This document shows, piece by piece, positions 41,830 to 50,496 of a stretch of 64,000 nucleotides of DNA. The stretch comes from CAYYFV01 sp965660075 (lineage in GTDB: Bacteria > Patescibacteriota > Gracilibacteria > UBA1369 > GCA-2718715), in assembly GCA_965660075.1 (NCBI GenBank), contig CBFHYO010000006.1, positions 1 through 64,000 of the forward strand, written 5' to 3'. Numbering within the stretch: position 1 is the stretch's first letter; the number at the start of each line of letters is the position of its first letter. The notes under the pieces are model-generated. The model saw nothing but the letters and a program-made list of their open reading frames with translations. It did no database searches and was not told where the DNA came from. Position numbers and translations under genes: made by a program.

Positions 41830-42810
41830 ATGCAACTACCACCAAGTTTTATAACCAATATGACAAATAGAGAACTAGATGATCTAGCCACAGCTCTAGT
41901 AATTTTAGATGAGAAAATTACACATTATCAAAGTTTACACCTTGAAGATTGGTTAGAAGCACACATAGTTAGTTTTATTTCTGCACTCAAAGAAAAGTTA
42001 TCAAGTACAGATATAGAAATATCTGATATAATAGATTATTTACCACAGACAAAAGAAACCTTAGAGTATCATTTAATTGATGATATTTACCAATCGATAG
42101 AAGAAGCAATAACTCCAAACCAACGTGCGAATGCAGACATACAATTTATAGCACACGATGTAAATACTGTTGTAGTCTCCAAATTAGAAGATCCTCTACT
42201 AACATATGATCAAGCCCATAGGTATCTGTTCGAACAAGTCTATAAAACAGACCCTCAAGGGTATCACAACATTAAATTGATTGATTCAAAAGTTAAATTT
42301 ATTCAATTCTATTTTGCAACTGAATCTCAAAAACAAGAGATATTAAGTACTCTACAGAGTGGAGAAGCCTATTACAATTTTGTCATAGCTATGTACGAAA
42401 CAATCAAAAAGCATATGACCAATTTTAATCCACAAGTTAATACAACAAAGTTACGTAAAATAATTAAATCACTACATCTAACTAAGAAAAAAACTAATGG
42501 TGGAAGCCATAAAAAAGTTGGCATATTCTTGTTCGATCCAAGTTCTACCAATCAAGAAAGAGCTTATAATTTTCTCGGACATTCTTTTTCATCTGTACGA
42601 GGAGAAAAAGTTTGGTTAGATGATATCACACATACTTTCGCCCAAAATTTTAAAGAATTATATGAAATAGCAAATAAGATTTTAGAAGAAAATCAAAACA
42701 ATGAACATTGTGAGTCTGCAAAAGAAAACTTTTCTTACATTAATGATTTATTAATAGTTTTTATTGAGTGTATATTCAAGACTTACAAAGTTTCCAAATT
42801 AAAAAAATAA
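41830..42810 (+). CDS. Hypothetical protein, 326 aa
   Basis: Unrecognised (MQLPPSFITNMTNREL). Mostly helical in appearance, mixed charge, with a basic patch near residue 215-230 (KIIKSLHLTKKKTNGG, then SHKKVG) that may contact nucleic acid. No signal peptide, membrane segment or catalytic motif. It is the first gene of a two-gene operon bounded by a consensus promoter, a Shine-Dalgarno-like site and a strong terminator. The upstream 190-bp gap is otherwise featureless. The strong expression signals suggest a product made in quantity, but its function is unknown. Confidence 0.8.
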   Translation: MQLPPSFITNMTNRELDDLATALVILDEKITHYQSLHLEDWLEAHIVSFISALKEKLSSTDIEISDIIDYLPQTKETLEYHLIDDIYQSIEEAITPNQRANADIQFIAHDVNTVVVSKLEDPLLTYDQAHRYLFEQVYKTDPQGYHNIKLIDSKVKFIQFYFATESQKQEILSTLQSGEAYYNFVIAMYETIKKHMTNFNPQVNTTKLRKIIKSLHLTKKKTNGGSHKKVGIFLFDPSSTNQERAYNFLGHSFSSVRGEKVWLDDITHTFAQNFKELYEIANKILEENQNNEHCESAKENFSYINDLLIVFIECIFKTYKVSKLKK

Positions 42811-42826
42811 ATAATAATTTTTAAAA

Positions 42827-43864
42827 ATGAAAGAATTAACAGATGCTCAAAGCAAGCAAATAGATTTAACTCAATTGCGAAACCGCTATTTAGAGTTACA
42901 TCAGGGTTTAGCCGAAATTCAAGTACAATTAGATAGAGTTCGGCATGAAGTTAAACAAGAGGTATTAAATATCTCTGATGCAGAAACCACTCAAGAAAGA
43001 CTTCTTGGCAACCTTACCGCAGGTATGTTATTAACAGCTCTAGATGGACTAATTGCTTATCACAATCAGAATTCAGATTCTGTTATTAATGAAGGTTCAG
43101 TTTCATCTCAAGCACAAGAAACAAAACAACAAATCAGTCTAATTTCTAAAACAAACGAATTACAAGATACAACTCCAGTGCAGCAACAAACTCCCAGTGC
43201 AGAAGATACTACAACCGCAGAACCACAAACTTCAAGTTCAGAAGATGCAACCCAAGTAGAACCACAATCACCAACTAAAAGATCAGAACAAACCGCAAAC
43301 ACAGTGATCACGCCGGAAAGAATTTTAAATAGAATGACACACTTCGAACCTGTATTGTTCAAAGATTTAATTCGAGGATTCCAGTTGCCAGATAACTTTG
43401 AGTTACAAACTTTCTTACTAGAAAATTCCAACTTAGAAAGAGTGATTTTGTCATCAACTAAAGATTTACAAGAAGATACTGTTTTATATCTGTATCCAAA
43501 CTTTTATAACGATGTAATTGCTCACAAAAGAAAATCCAGTAAGATTAATTCTACAATCCAAGCAATTATTCAAACTGTTATACAGGGGGGGGCAAAACCT
43601 AATGACTTTTCAGAATACGAACACACGATTAGTTTTCAAAACTTAAAAACTACATTAAGCAAATCAAAAAAATTTGAGGAATTATTTGAAATCCAAACAC
43701 CATGGGGAAAAATAGTTTTAACTCCAAAACAAAAGCTTCAAGAAATGATGACTGTAGAGCAAGAAGAAGATGTAGATGAAACCCCTTCTACAGAACAGAT
43801 TCTACAAACACAAACACCATTATCGCATATATCTAAACTAGATAGATCAAAATTAGGATTATAA
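42827..43864 (+). CDS. Hypothetical protein, 345 aa, coiled coil plus Pro/Thr linker
   Basis: Unrecognised. Residues 1-75 form an amphipathic coiled coil (LRNRYLELHQGLAEIQVQLD, followed by RVRHEVKQEVL). Residues 95-160 are a Thr/Ser/Glu/Pro/Gln-rich linker with short repeats (TTAEPQTSSSEDATQVEPQS). A globular C-terminal domain follows (about 165-300), then another acidic tail. The layout resembles a scaffold or adaptor. It begins 16 bases after the previous unknown gene, and the two probably act together. Confidence 0.8.
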   Translation: MKELTDAQSKQIDLTQLRNRYLELHQGLAEIQVQLDRVRHEVKQEVLNISDAETTQERLLGNLTAGMLLTALDGLIAYHNQNSDSVINEGSVSSQAQETKQQISLISKTNELQDTTPVQQQTPSAEDTTTAEPQTSSSEDATQVEPQSPTKRSEQTANTVITPERILNRMTHFEPVLFKDLIRGFQLPDNFELQTFLLENSNLERVILSSTKDLQEDTVLYLYPNFYNDVIAHKRKSSKINSTIQAIIQTVIQGGAKPNDFSEYEHTISFQNLKTTLSKSKKFEELFEIQTPWGKIVLTPKQKLQEMMTVEQEEDVDETPSTEQILQTQTPLSHISKLDRSKLGL

Positions 43865-43874
43865 ATATCTTCTA

Positions 43875-43901
43875 AACCAGTCACTCAAGACTGGTTTTTT
43901 T
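43875..43901 (+). terminator. Intrinsic terminator
   Basis: Stem AACCAGTC/GACTGGTT (43875-43882, 43889-43896), 6-base loop, then T-run; 11 bases after the stop of the 345-aa gene and touching the end of convergent rsmG. Confidence 0.9.
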
Positions 43902-44562
43902 AATTACAGAGTAGGTATTCTCTATGAATTCTTTTCAGTTTTTTAACACTTCTTGGGTATTGACTAGGGGTGTTGTTAATTTTTTCAAAAAGCACTATCA
44001 GTCGATCTCCAGATTCGGTCTTAATCATTTGTGATTTTAGAATCTTAGCACCTAATTCTAAAGTCAGATCATTATATGCTTCTAGGTGTTTATCAACACT
44101 TGGACCAAGCATAGCAACAAATTTTCCACCGACCTTAACAAAAGGCAGGCATAGTTCTAAATTGATAGGTAACTTGGCAAAAGCACGCGAACAAACAATA
44201 TCAAATTGTTCACGGTAATCGTTTTCATGTGCAAGTTCTTCTACTCGAGCATGCACAGTTTCTATATTTTTGAGTTCACATTCTTCAGCAATACTAATAA
44301 TTGCATCTAGTTTTTTGGATATAGAATCAACACCTACAAAAAAAGCATTGGGGTTTGTAATTGCTAAAGGTAACAGCGGAAATCCTCCTCCAGTCCCAAT
44401 ATCCAAAACTCTAAAAGAACCAAAATCTACAAATTCATTTAGCAATAAGCTATCTTCAATATTTTTACTTTTGATACTTTCTAGATCTTTAAAGGCACTT
44501 AAGTTTAGTTTAAGGTTTTTCTTGCAAAAAACTTCTGCAAGTTTTTGTAGTTTAGATTCCAC
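43900..44562 (-). CDS. rsmG: 16S rRNA G527 methyltransferase
   Basis: Makes 7-methylguanosine in the 530 loop of 16S rRNA with AdoMet. The 220-aa protein has the Rossmann AdoMet loop LDIGTGGGFPLLPLAI, VGVDSISKKLDAI, the CSRAFAKLP block and a C-terminal RSVKKLKRIHREYL tail typical of RsmG/GidB. The N-terminal LNLSAFKDLESIKSKNIEDS matches the family's NLT-x-I-x-D region. Monocistronic, facing a HAD-like gene across a 63-base divergent gap. Confidence 0.95.
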   Translation of the reverse strand: MESKLQKLAEVFCKKNLKLNLSAFKDLESIKSKNIEDSLLLNEFVDFGSFRVLDIGTGGGFPLLPLAITNPNAFFVGVDSISKKLDAIISIAEECELKNIETVHARVEELAHENDYREQFDIVCSRAFAKLPINLELCLPFVKVGGKFVAMLGPSVDKHLEAYNDLTLELGAKILKSQMIKTESGDRLIVLFEKINNTPSQYPRSVKKLKRIHREYLLCN

Positions 44563-44625
44563 ATATAAATTTTAAATTCTAAAAAAAGTCTAGTCTCAAT
44601 TACAAAATTTTGCAATAATTACGTC

Positions 44626-45240
44626 ATGATAAAAAATATAGTTTTAGATTGGCACGGGGTATTAGATTTAAACTCCCCAATGATGCTTAGAAAAGAATTC
44701 ACTAAGGTCTTTTTTCAGCTGATTTTAAAATTTAAATTCACTCAAGCATGGCACATTTTAGCATTTGGATTTGATACTTATTCAAATGTTATTGAACAAT
44801 ATTCTGCTAACACTATTAGCCCAAATGATTTTTGGAATCACGTTCAACAAAAAACAGACCCCTTGATATCCAATCAAATCAAACATGCTTTAATGGAAAT
44901 CAAACCAAACACACAATTGGAAACTCATTTAAAAAAATTAAGTCGTAAATTTAACCTCTACATTCTTTCAGATTGCCCATTAGATAAAAAAATTCTCATA
45001 CAAAAGTCTCTTCCAGATTTGCCTTTCAAAGAAATTTTCTATTCATGTGATTACAAAACGACAAAAAGACAAAAAAAACTCTTTCAGATATTTTTAGAAG
45101 ATACCAAATTAAATCCAAAAGAGTGTTTATTTGTAGATGATTCAAAAAAGAATATAGAAATAGCTAAAGAATTTGGCCTGCAAACACTCCATTACAAAAC
45201 ACAGGCATCTGCAGACCAACTCACCAATAGGCTTAAATAG
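44626..45240 (+). CDS. HAD-like hydrolase with altered motif I
   Basis: A 204-aa HAD-fold protein with a C1-type helical cap. Motif I reads VLDWHGVLD: the nucleophile Asp is present but the usual second Asp (D-x-D) is His. Motif II is LYILSDCPLD, motif III a Lys in YKTTKRQKKLF and motif IV CLFVDDSKKN. The changed general acid/base could mean a different reaction or low activity. Its last 8 bases overlap the end of the convergent PLP-enzyme gene. Confidence 0.82.
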   Translation: MIKNIVLDWHGVLDLNSPMMLRKEFTKVFFQLILKFKFTQAWHILAFGFDTYSNVIEQYSANTISPNDFWNHVQQKTDPLISNQIKHALMEIKPNTQLETHLKKLSRKFNLYILSDCPLDKKILIQKSLPDLPFKEIFYSCDYKTTKRQKKLFQIFLEDTKLNPKECLFVDDSKKNIEIAKEFGLQTLHYKTQASADQLTNRLK

Positions 45241-46459
45241 ATTTTACCGCTTTTTTAAATGCATCAATTTGGTTTTCCAAACCACCCATAAATCCAACAG
45301 AAATCCGCACAAGTCCTGGCGAAAGTTGAGTTTTTTCCTGCATTTCTGGTTCGATTTCTGAAGAAGTCGAGCTACCAGATATACTCAGTAAACTATGATA
45401 ATATCCAAGGCTAACCGCATTGAGGCCCCAGCCACTATTTTGAATTTCCAAAACAAATTTCCGAGCATTTTCATACGTTTCGAGATCAATAGCCATTAAA
45501 CCTCCATATCCAAATCCAGAGTTTGCCTGAAGATTTACCAAGTGATGATCAGGATGACTTTCAAGTCCAGGATATATCACTCTAAAACTTCCAAAACTTT
45601 CCAGCTGCTCAGAAAGTTTAAGAGCACGAAACGAATGCTCCCGCACACGAAGTGGTAATGTTTGTAAATACTGTTGTAATTGCCAAGCACTTCTTGGATC
45701 CATAACTGGTCCAGAAAGCATAAGTTCACCATCATGTAAATCCATCATTTCTTGAAGTAATGGGTGTTCACAACATATAACTCCAGAAATTCCGTCACTC
45801 ATACCATTTAAAAACTTCGTACCTGAATGCACAGTAATAGTCGCTCCTAAATTTTTCGGAGTATAAATTAATGGTGTAAAAGTATTATCGACCATCATTT
45901 CTAGTCCAAATTCTTGGCACACTTTACTCACAGAAAGCGCATCCGTAACTCTCAGAGTAGGATTTGAGTGCATTTCAAAAAAAACCATGTCTGTATTGTC
46001 TTGCATAGCCTCTCTAACGTTTTCTTCTGTCATTTCTTCTACAAATGTCACATCCATTCCATATCTTGGAGCTAGGTTTTTGAGAAAAGCATATGTACCT
46101 CCATACACATTGCTCGATGCAATCAAGTGACCGCCAGGCTGCACAATTTGTTTAATAGCAGTCGTAATTGCCGCCATTCCAGAAGCTACAGGGTATGCAA
46201 TTTCTGTGTTTTCCATTGCAGCCATTTGAATTCCAAGATTCAAACTGTTTGGATGAAAATGTCTACCATATAAATAGCATCCAGTATCCGAAACTTCTCC
46301 CTTAAACATTTTACTCATAGTTTCTGGATCCATAGTTGTAAAAGTAGTTGACGGGTGAATACTACTATTAACGCCACCGTTTTCACCAAAAATCTTTTGG
46401 GCACCCTCAAGTAAAGCTTGTTCAGGATCGAATTTTGCAATCAATTTCATTTTGTCCAT
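45233..46459 (-). CDS. Cys/Met-metabolism PLP enzyme (methionine gamma-lyase/cystathionine type)
   Basis: A fold-type I PLP enzyme of about 408 aa. PLP contacts are seen in YPVASGMAAITTA, SSNVYGGTYAFL, MVDNTFTPLIYTP and the Schiff-base lysine in VHSGTKFLNGMSDG. The C-terminal domain has LSISGSSTSSEI and SPGLVRISVGFM. Members include cystathionine gamma-synthase, beta-/gamma-lyases and methionine gamma-lyase; the sequence alone does not choose. I start at ATG 46459 (MDKMKLIAKF), since further upstream frame extends into the divergent gene's leader. No sulfur amino-acid pathway neighbours are present. Confidence 0.92.
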   Translation of the reverse strand: MDKMKLIAKFDPEQALLEGAQKIFGENGGVNSSIHPSTTFTTMDPETMSKMFKGEVSDTGCYLYGRHFHPNSLNLGIQMAAMENTEIAYPVASGMAAITTAIKQIVQPGGHLIASSNVYGGTYAFLKNLAPRYGMDVTFVEEMTEENVREAMQDNTDMVFFEMHSNPTLRVTDALSVSKVCQEFGLEMMVDNTFTPLIYTPKNLGATITVHSGTKFLNGMSDGISGVICCEHPLLQEMMDLHDGELMLSGPVMDPRSAWQLQQYLQTLPLRVREHSFRALKLSEQLESFGSFRVIYPGLESHPDHHLVNLQANSGFGYGGLMAIDLETYENARKFVLEIQNSGWGLNAVSLGYYHSLLSISGSSTSSEIEPEMQEKTQLSPGLVRISVGFMGGLENQIDAFKKAVKSI

Positions 46460-46537
46460 ATTGATTATAGTTATAGATTTGTTACGATCATATCTAAGCA
46501 AAAAAAAACCATTTTATTAAATAATTTAAATTGCTAT

Positions 46538-47089
46538 ATGAGGATAAATTTTATAACTGGCAACCCTCAAAAAGTTGCTATAGCACAAGCAGGATTAGCA
46601 CCCTTCGAAATTGTTCAAAATAATATAGATTTACCAGAGTTACAATCAATGTCATTAAAAGAGATTGCTATAGAGTCTGCCAAACACGCAATGCAAATTC
46701 TAAATCAGCCGCTAATGCTAACCGATTCAGGATTTTTTATCGACGGTCTAAATGGTTTCCCTGGACCTTTTGTAAAATGGACCAACAAAACACTTACAAA
46801 TCACGATTTTCTGGCAATGCTATTAAATAAAGGCACAAGGCGAGCTCATACCGAAGATTGTGTGGTATTTGCCGAACCTGGCAAAAAACCTCAAGTATTT
46901 TATTCAAAGATTTCTGGACATATCGTAGAAACAGCAGACCAAGGACCAAGCTCAATTTCACAACTGTTTATTCCAGACCAACTAAAGCACCCGGTTGCAG
47001 ATTTAAGCTTCGAACAAGAAGCTAAATTCTGGGCTGAGCATAATACTAATTATAGTCAACTCAAAGCCTATTTATTATCAAAAAAATAA
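46538..47089 (+). CDS. RdgB/HAM1-like non-canonical purine NTP pyrophosphatase
   Basis: Hydrolyses ITP, dITP or XTP to the monophosphate, cleaning the nucleotide pool. The 183-aa protein has the family start MRINFITGNPQKVAIAQ, LMLTDSGFFIDGLNGFPGPF with the conserved acidic residues, and a shortened C-terminal region (DLSFEQEAKFWAEH). I use the ATG at 46538 because the Thr-Gly-Asn substrate loop normally lies within the first 10 residues. The frame is open further upstream but non-homologous. A PHP gene follows 29 bases later. Confidence 0.85.
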   Translation: MRINFITGNPQKVAIAQAGLAPFEIVQNNIDLPELQSMSLKEIAIESAKHAMQILNQPLMLTDSGFFIDGLNGFPGPFVKWTNKTLTNHDFLAMLLNKGTRRAHTEDCVVFAEPGKKPQVFYSKISGHIVETADQGPSSISQLFIPDQLKHPVADLSFEQEAKFWAEHNTNYSQLKAYLLSKK

Positions 47090-47118
47090 GGTATTATTTA
47101 ATAAATTGATTTATAAAT

Positions 47119-48018
47119 ATGCGAATAGATTGTCATTTTCATCCTAATTTTAGTTTGTTTAGTAAATATTTGACCAAGTCAAAAGCAAATAAAATTTTCA
47201 AACAATTCGCCAAGCACAAGTTGGATGCAGTTATAGTTACCGAACATGTTTTCAAAAAACCTTATCAGTCTTTTAAAAGGCTCAAACAACTGCAGCCAAA
47301 AGATTCAAAGACTATGCTAATACCAGGGGTCGAAGCAGTTACAAAAGAGGGGATAGATGTAATTGTTTTCTCTGCAACAGATTATATTTATGAAAAAAAA
47401 GAAATAATGACCACATGGTGCCTATCTTTAAAAGATTTACTCTCACAAGTAGCTAAAGATAAAAAATTACATGCAATTATTCCACATCCTTTTTTACCGA
47501 ACCAACAAGGCCTCTTTAAAGCAATTGGATATAAAGAAGCTAAAAAAATCTTAAAAGAAATTAATTTATTCGAAAAACACAATGATTGCTTTACCCCATT
47601 GATTGACTTTTTACATTCAACTAAACTTGAGCAATTACTACCAAATCTACAAAAAAAACTCAAAAAAGTGCATACCGCACAAATAAGCTTACCACCAAAT
47701 GTTCTACAGACTGGTGGATCAGATGCTCATCACAGCTGGAACATTGGATCTCACCTAAAATTACAGTGTGCAAAACCAGAGTCTATCAACCAAGCAATTG
47801 AAAAACTCCATACAATTAAAGATAGACAAATGCACTTTGTAAAAAACAAAATGCCAGCAATAATTGATTTAATTATTAATGGTACAACTGCCATTTCTGA
47901 ATTATGTATTTTAAAATTCAAAAAATCACATATAGATTTAAAAACCTCTTATCATGAAAAATGTAAAAACCTACACGAAAGCCGAAGAGAATTTAGTCAA
48001 ATTAAATCACAAGTTTAA
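47119..48018 (+). CDS. PHP-domain metal-dependent phosphoesterase
   Basis: A 299-aa PHP-fold protein. Metal-binding blocks are DCHFHPNF at the N-terminus, VTEHVFKK (about residue 40), a Glu in LIPGVEAVT, IIPHPFLP and GGSDAHHSWNIG. Stand-alone PHP proteins act as phosphatases or phosphodiesterases on nucleotides or phosphosugars. Its last 65 bases overlap, in another frame, the start of the CDP-alcohol phosphatidyltransferase gene, an unusually long same-strand overlap that suggests coupled expression. Confidence 0.9.
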   Translation: MRIDCHFHPNFSLFSKYLTKSKANKIFKQFAKHKLDAVIVTEHVFKKPYQSFKRLKQLQPKDSKTMLIPGVEAVTKEGIDVIVFSATDYIYEKKEIMTTWCLSLKDLLSQVAKDKKLHAIIPHPFLPNQQGLFKAIGYKEAKKILKEINLFEKHNDCFTPLIDFLHSTKLEQLLPNLQKKLKKVHTAQISLPPNVLQTGGSDAHHSWNIGSHLKLQCAKPESINQAIEKLHTIKDRQMHFVKNKMPAIIDLIINGTTAISELCILKFKKSHIDLKTSYHEKCKNLHESRREFSQIKSQV

Positions 48019-48559
48019 AGATATAATTTTTAAACCTCTGATTATTGCTTTAACATTTCTTGGAGTTCCACCGAACTTTATTGCATCTTTATCTGCAGTG
48101 GTTGTTGCCAGTGGACTCTATTTTTCTTTCAGCCTTTCAAACCCCATGATTTTTATAGTCTGTTTGTGGATTCACTTTGTTCTCGATGCACTCGATGGTC
48201 CACTTTCTAGATTTCAAGGTAAAAATAGCAATCAGGGTGCAATAACAGATTCCTTGGTAGATTATCTTGGAGTTTTATGTGCAACTATATTCATAGGACT
48301 TTTCACTCAGACACCTGGGTATATTTTACTCCCTTTTGTTTCCTTATATTTAATGGAAATTTACAACACATTTATTTCATCAATCTTAAATTCCCAGTTA
48401 GAATATGGAACAAAACCAAGATTGATAATTTATATTTTATTAACCTTAGAAATTCTTACCACATACCAATACACCACTACCGGCATGAGTATTTTAGTTG
48501 TATTAATGATTCCTATGGTCATAGCAAGCTTTGTAAATATTTATAAACTAGCTAAGTAA
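47954..48559 (+). CDS. CDP-alcohol phosphatidyltransferase
   Basis: A membrane enzyme joining a CDP-linked lipid to an alcohol (as in phosphatidylglycerol-phosphate or phosphatidylinositol-phosphate synthesis). The signature D-x2-DG-x2-(A/S)R-x8-G-x3-D-x3-D is complete: LDALDGPLSRF, then GAITDSLVD, with Ser in place of the usual Ala. About five to six transmembrane helices surround it. The first 65 bases lie within the preceding PHP gene. The 201-aa size is normal. The product is not decided by sequence. Confidence 0.92.
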   Translation: MKNVKTYTKAEENLVKLNHKFKDIIFKPLIIALTFLGVPPNFIASLSAVVVASGLYFSFSLSNPMIFIVCLWIHFVLDALDGPLSRFQGKNSNQGAITDSLVDYLGVLCATIFIGLFTQTPGYILLPFVSLYLMEIYNTFISSILNSQLEYGTKPRLIIYILLTLEILTTYQYTTTGMSILVVLMIPMVIASFVNIYKLAK

Positions 48560-48589
48560 TTGACATTTAAAGTTTTATACTTTTAAATA
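48560..48589 (+). promoter_or_regulatory. Promoter of the 256-aa hypothetical gene
   Basis: TTGACA (48560-48565), immediately after the previous stop codon, spacer 17-18 bases, TTAAAT/TAAATA as -10 (48583-48589). The leader is about 17 bases. Confidence 0.5.
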
Positions 48590-48611
48590 AGCAGGCAATT
48601 TAATATTTCAA

Positions 48612-49382
48612 ATGTTCCAAATCAACCTCCAGGCCTCAGATATAGCCAAAATCGCCAACAACACACAACTTATTACAACATTATCAGAGCTTGATTCGGA
48701 AATTATAAAAACTATAACAACTTATGTTGGTTCAAACTCTAAAGAGTTTATTAGAACTATTAAATCAGAATTAGAATCCCAGCTGCAAAGCTCTCCACCA
48801 GATGAATTCTCTAGTTTTAAATTAACTATAAAGCAAATTATAGAGTTGGGTTCCTTGTTTCCAGTAACTAGAGCCTACCTAAGCAGTATTGCACAGGAAT
48901 TGACTGTGAATAGTCAGGCTTATCAATCTATTTTGCCTCTTGGGCACTCTTACAATCAACCAGATTTAATTGCTTACAACTCTTCTTTAAAAAGGTTTCA
49001 AGAATTACTTTTAACTCTAGATTTACCAGATCAGTTGCAAAATTTAGAGGATCATCTTACTTTGTTAAGCAATCAATTGCCTCACCCCGTAAATCAAGTC
49101 TCTTTTGATTTACAATTATCTAAGGTAATTATAAACAAACCTGTGATAACCGATTCTCAGACTCTTACAATTCCATCTCAAATACATGTTGAGAGAATTT
49201 ATTTTCCAACTGAATCAATTTCTCATCTTTACGTTTTCCAAGGAAGTTCGGTAGGATATATAAGTGCACATCCAAAAAGTACATTCCGATTCGAAGATCA
49301 AGAAACTTATAAGGATTTTCGCACAAACAACCCAGGCTACTTATTTACCTCCAACCTTTTACAGCCTATATTTAAAAAATAA
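48612..49382 (+). CDS. Hypothetical protein, 256 aa
   Basis: Unrecognised (MFQINLQASDIAKIAN). The first 160 residues appear helical (LSELDSEIIKTITTYVG, LKRFQELLLTLDLPDQLQNL). The last 90 look beta-rich (SQIHVERIYFPTESISHLYV, then FQGSSVGYIS). There is no signal or membrane segment. It precedes the cis-prenyltransferase gene by two bases and so is probably co-transcribed and co-translated with it, but I see no motif linking it to lipid metabolism. Confidence 0.78.
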   Translation: MFQINLQASDIAKIANNTQLITTLSELDSEIIKTITTYVGSNSKEFIRTIKSELESQLQSSPPDEFSSFKLTIKQIIELGSLFPVTRAYLSSIAQELTVNSQAYQSILPLGHSYNQPDLIAYNSSLKRFQELLLTLDLPDQLQNLEDHLTLLSNQLPHPVNQVSFDLQLSKVIINKPVITDSQTLTIPSQIHVERIYFPTESISHLYVFQGSSVGYISAHPKSTFRFEDQETYKDFRTNNPGYLFTSNLLQPIFKK

Positions 49383-49384
49383 AT

Positions 49385-50047
49385 ATGAAACACCTAGCAA
49401 TAATCTTAGACGGAAACCGAACATGGGCCCGCGAGCAAGGCAAGCCAGAATTTATGGGGCACACTCAAGGTGCCAAAAACATTCAAACAATTGTTAAAGC
49501 AGTAATTTCACATAACATCGAGGTTTTATCGATGTATGTTCTATCTACTGAAAACCTGTCTAATCGATCTCAAACAGAGTTAAAACATTTATTTTCACTG
49601 TTTGAAAAACTAATCGACTACAAAAATCTGTTTCAAAAAAACAATATCAAACTCCAAATTTCTGGTGATCTAACTGCGCTTCCAGACTCGGTCCAACAAA
49701 GTATGAACACTTTATTAGATCAAACTGCTAAAAACACGGGTCTCACACTAAATTTATGCATGAACTACGGAGGCCGCGATGAAATTATTAGAGCCATCAA
49801 AAAAATACCAAACAATATAGATGTAACCGAAGACTCCTTCGAAAAACTTTTAGATTCAGGTAACCTTCCAGATATAGACTTGGTAATTCGTACAAGTGGT
49901 CACCAAAGAATTTCCAATTTTTTACTTTGGAAATTAGCTTACGCCGAAATGTATTTTCCAAAAGTCCACTGGCCAGCTTTTTCAGAAAAAGATTTACAAG
50001 AAGCAATAGATTACTTTAAATCAACAAAACGAAAATTCGGAAAATAA
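49385..50047 (+). CDS. uppS: Cis-prenyltransferase (UppS family) with altered metal site
   Basis: Condenses isopentenyl diphosphate units into the long-chain carrier lipid for wall or glycan assembly. The 220-aa protein has D9 in IILDGNRTWAREQG, NLSNRSQTEL, LNYGGRDEI-like MNYGGRDEIIRA, and RTSGHQRISNFLLWKLAYAE. In most homologues the residue after the T-(G/S)-G of this last block is a Mg-binding Glu (E213 of E. coli UppS); here it is H173. The rest of the active site is standard. It follows the 256-aa gene at two bases. Confidence 0.92.
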   Translation: MKHLAIILDGNRTWAREQGKPEFMGHTQGAKNIQTIVKAVISHNIEVLSMYVLSTENLSNRSQTELKHLFSLFEKLIDYKNLFQKNNIKLQISGDLTALPDSVQQSMNTLLDQTAKNTGLTLNLCMNYGGRDEIIRAIKKIPNNIDVTEDSFEKLLDSGNLPDIDLVIRTSGHQRISNFLLWKLAYAEMYFPKVHWPAFSEKDLQEAIDYFKSTKRKFGK

Positions 50048-50103
50048 TCAATTTTATAGATAACTAAATTTTGCTAAACTAGAAATAATCTAACAAACGC
50101 AAA

Positions 50104-50496
50104 ATGTCTGAATTGTCTATATTCGAAAAAATATCCCAACGTCTAATCCCAGGCTTTATTATAGATGAAAACGATACACACATTGCCTTTTTAACAATTG
50201 GTCCACTTGCAACAGGACACACTATAGTTGTACCAAAATCAAACATTTCCGATTACTTATTCAGCCTCAACGATCAAGCATATACAGATCTATTGCTATT
50301 TGCCAAACAAGTAGCCAAAAAACTAGAATCAAAAATAGACTGCCAAAAAGTTGCGATGATGGTAATTGGCGAAGAAGTTCCACATGTACACATTCATTTG
50401 GTGCCCTTTAAGACTGGCTTTGGATTTGAAAATCTCAAAGTACAAACTCCATCCATGGATGAACTCAAAAAAGTACATAATCAAATTGTCTCATAA
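50104..50496 (+). CDS. HIT-family nucleotide hydrolase/transferase
   Basis: A 130-aa histidine-triad protein: the signature HVHIHLVP is in place, with the N-terminal strand block FLTIGPLATGHTIVVPKSN. Family members cleave AMP from adenylated substrates such as AMP-lysine or dinucleoside polyphosphates. The stop overlaps the start of the MFS transporter (TAATG), so the two are coupled. No better substrate clue. Confidence 0.93.
   Translation: MSELSIFEKISQRLIPGFIIDENDTHIAFLTIGPLATGHTIVVPKSNISDYLFSLNDQAYTDLLLFAKQVAKKLESKIDCQKVAMMVIGEEVPHVHIHLVPFKTGFGFENLKVQTPSMDELKKVHNQIVS

Noticed and set aside
42827..43864. Repetitive Thr/Glu/Pro stretch as a possible direct-repeat array
   Set aside because: The repeats are short, imperfect and in frame within a protein linker, not a DNA-level array.
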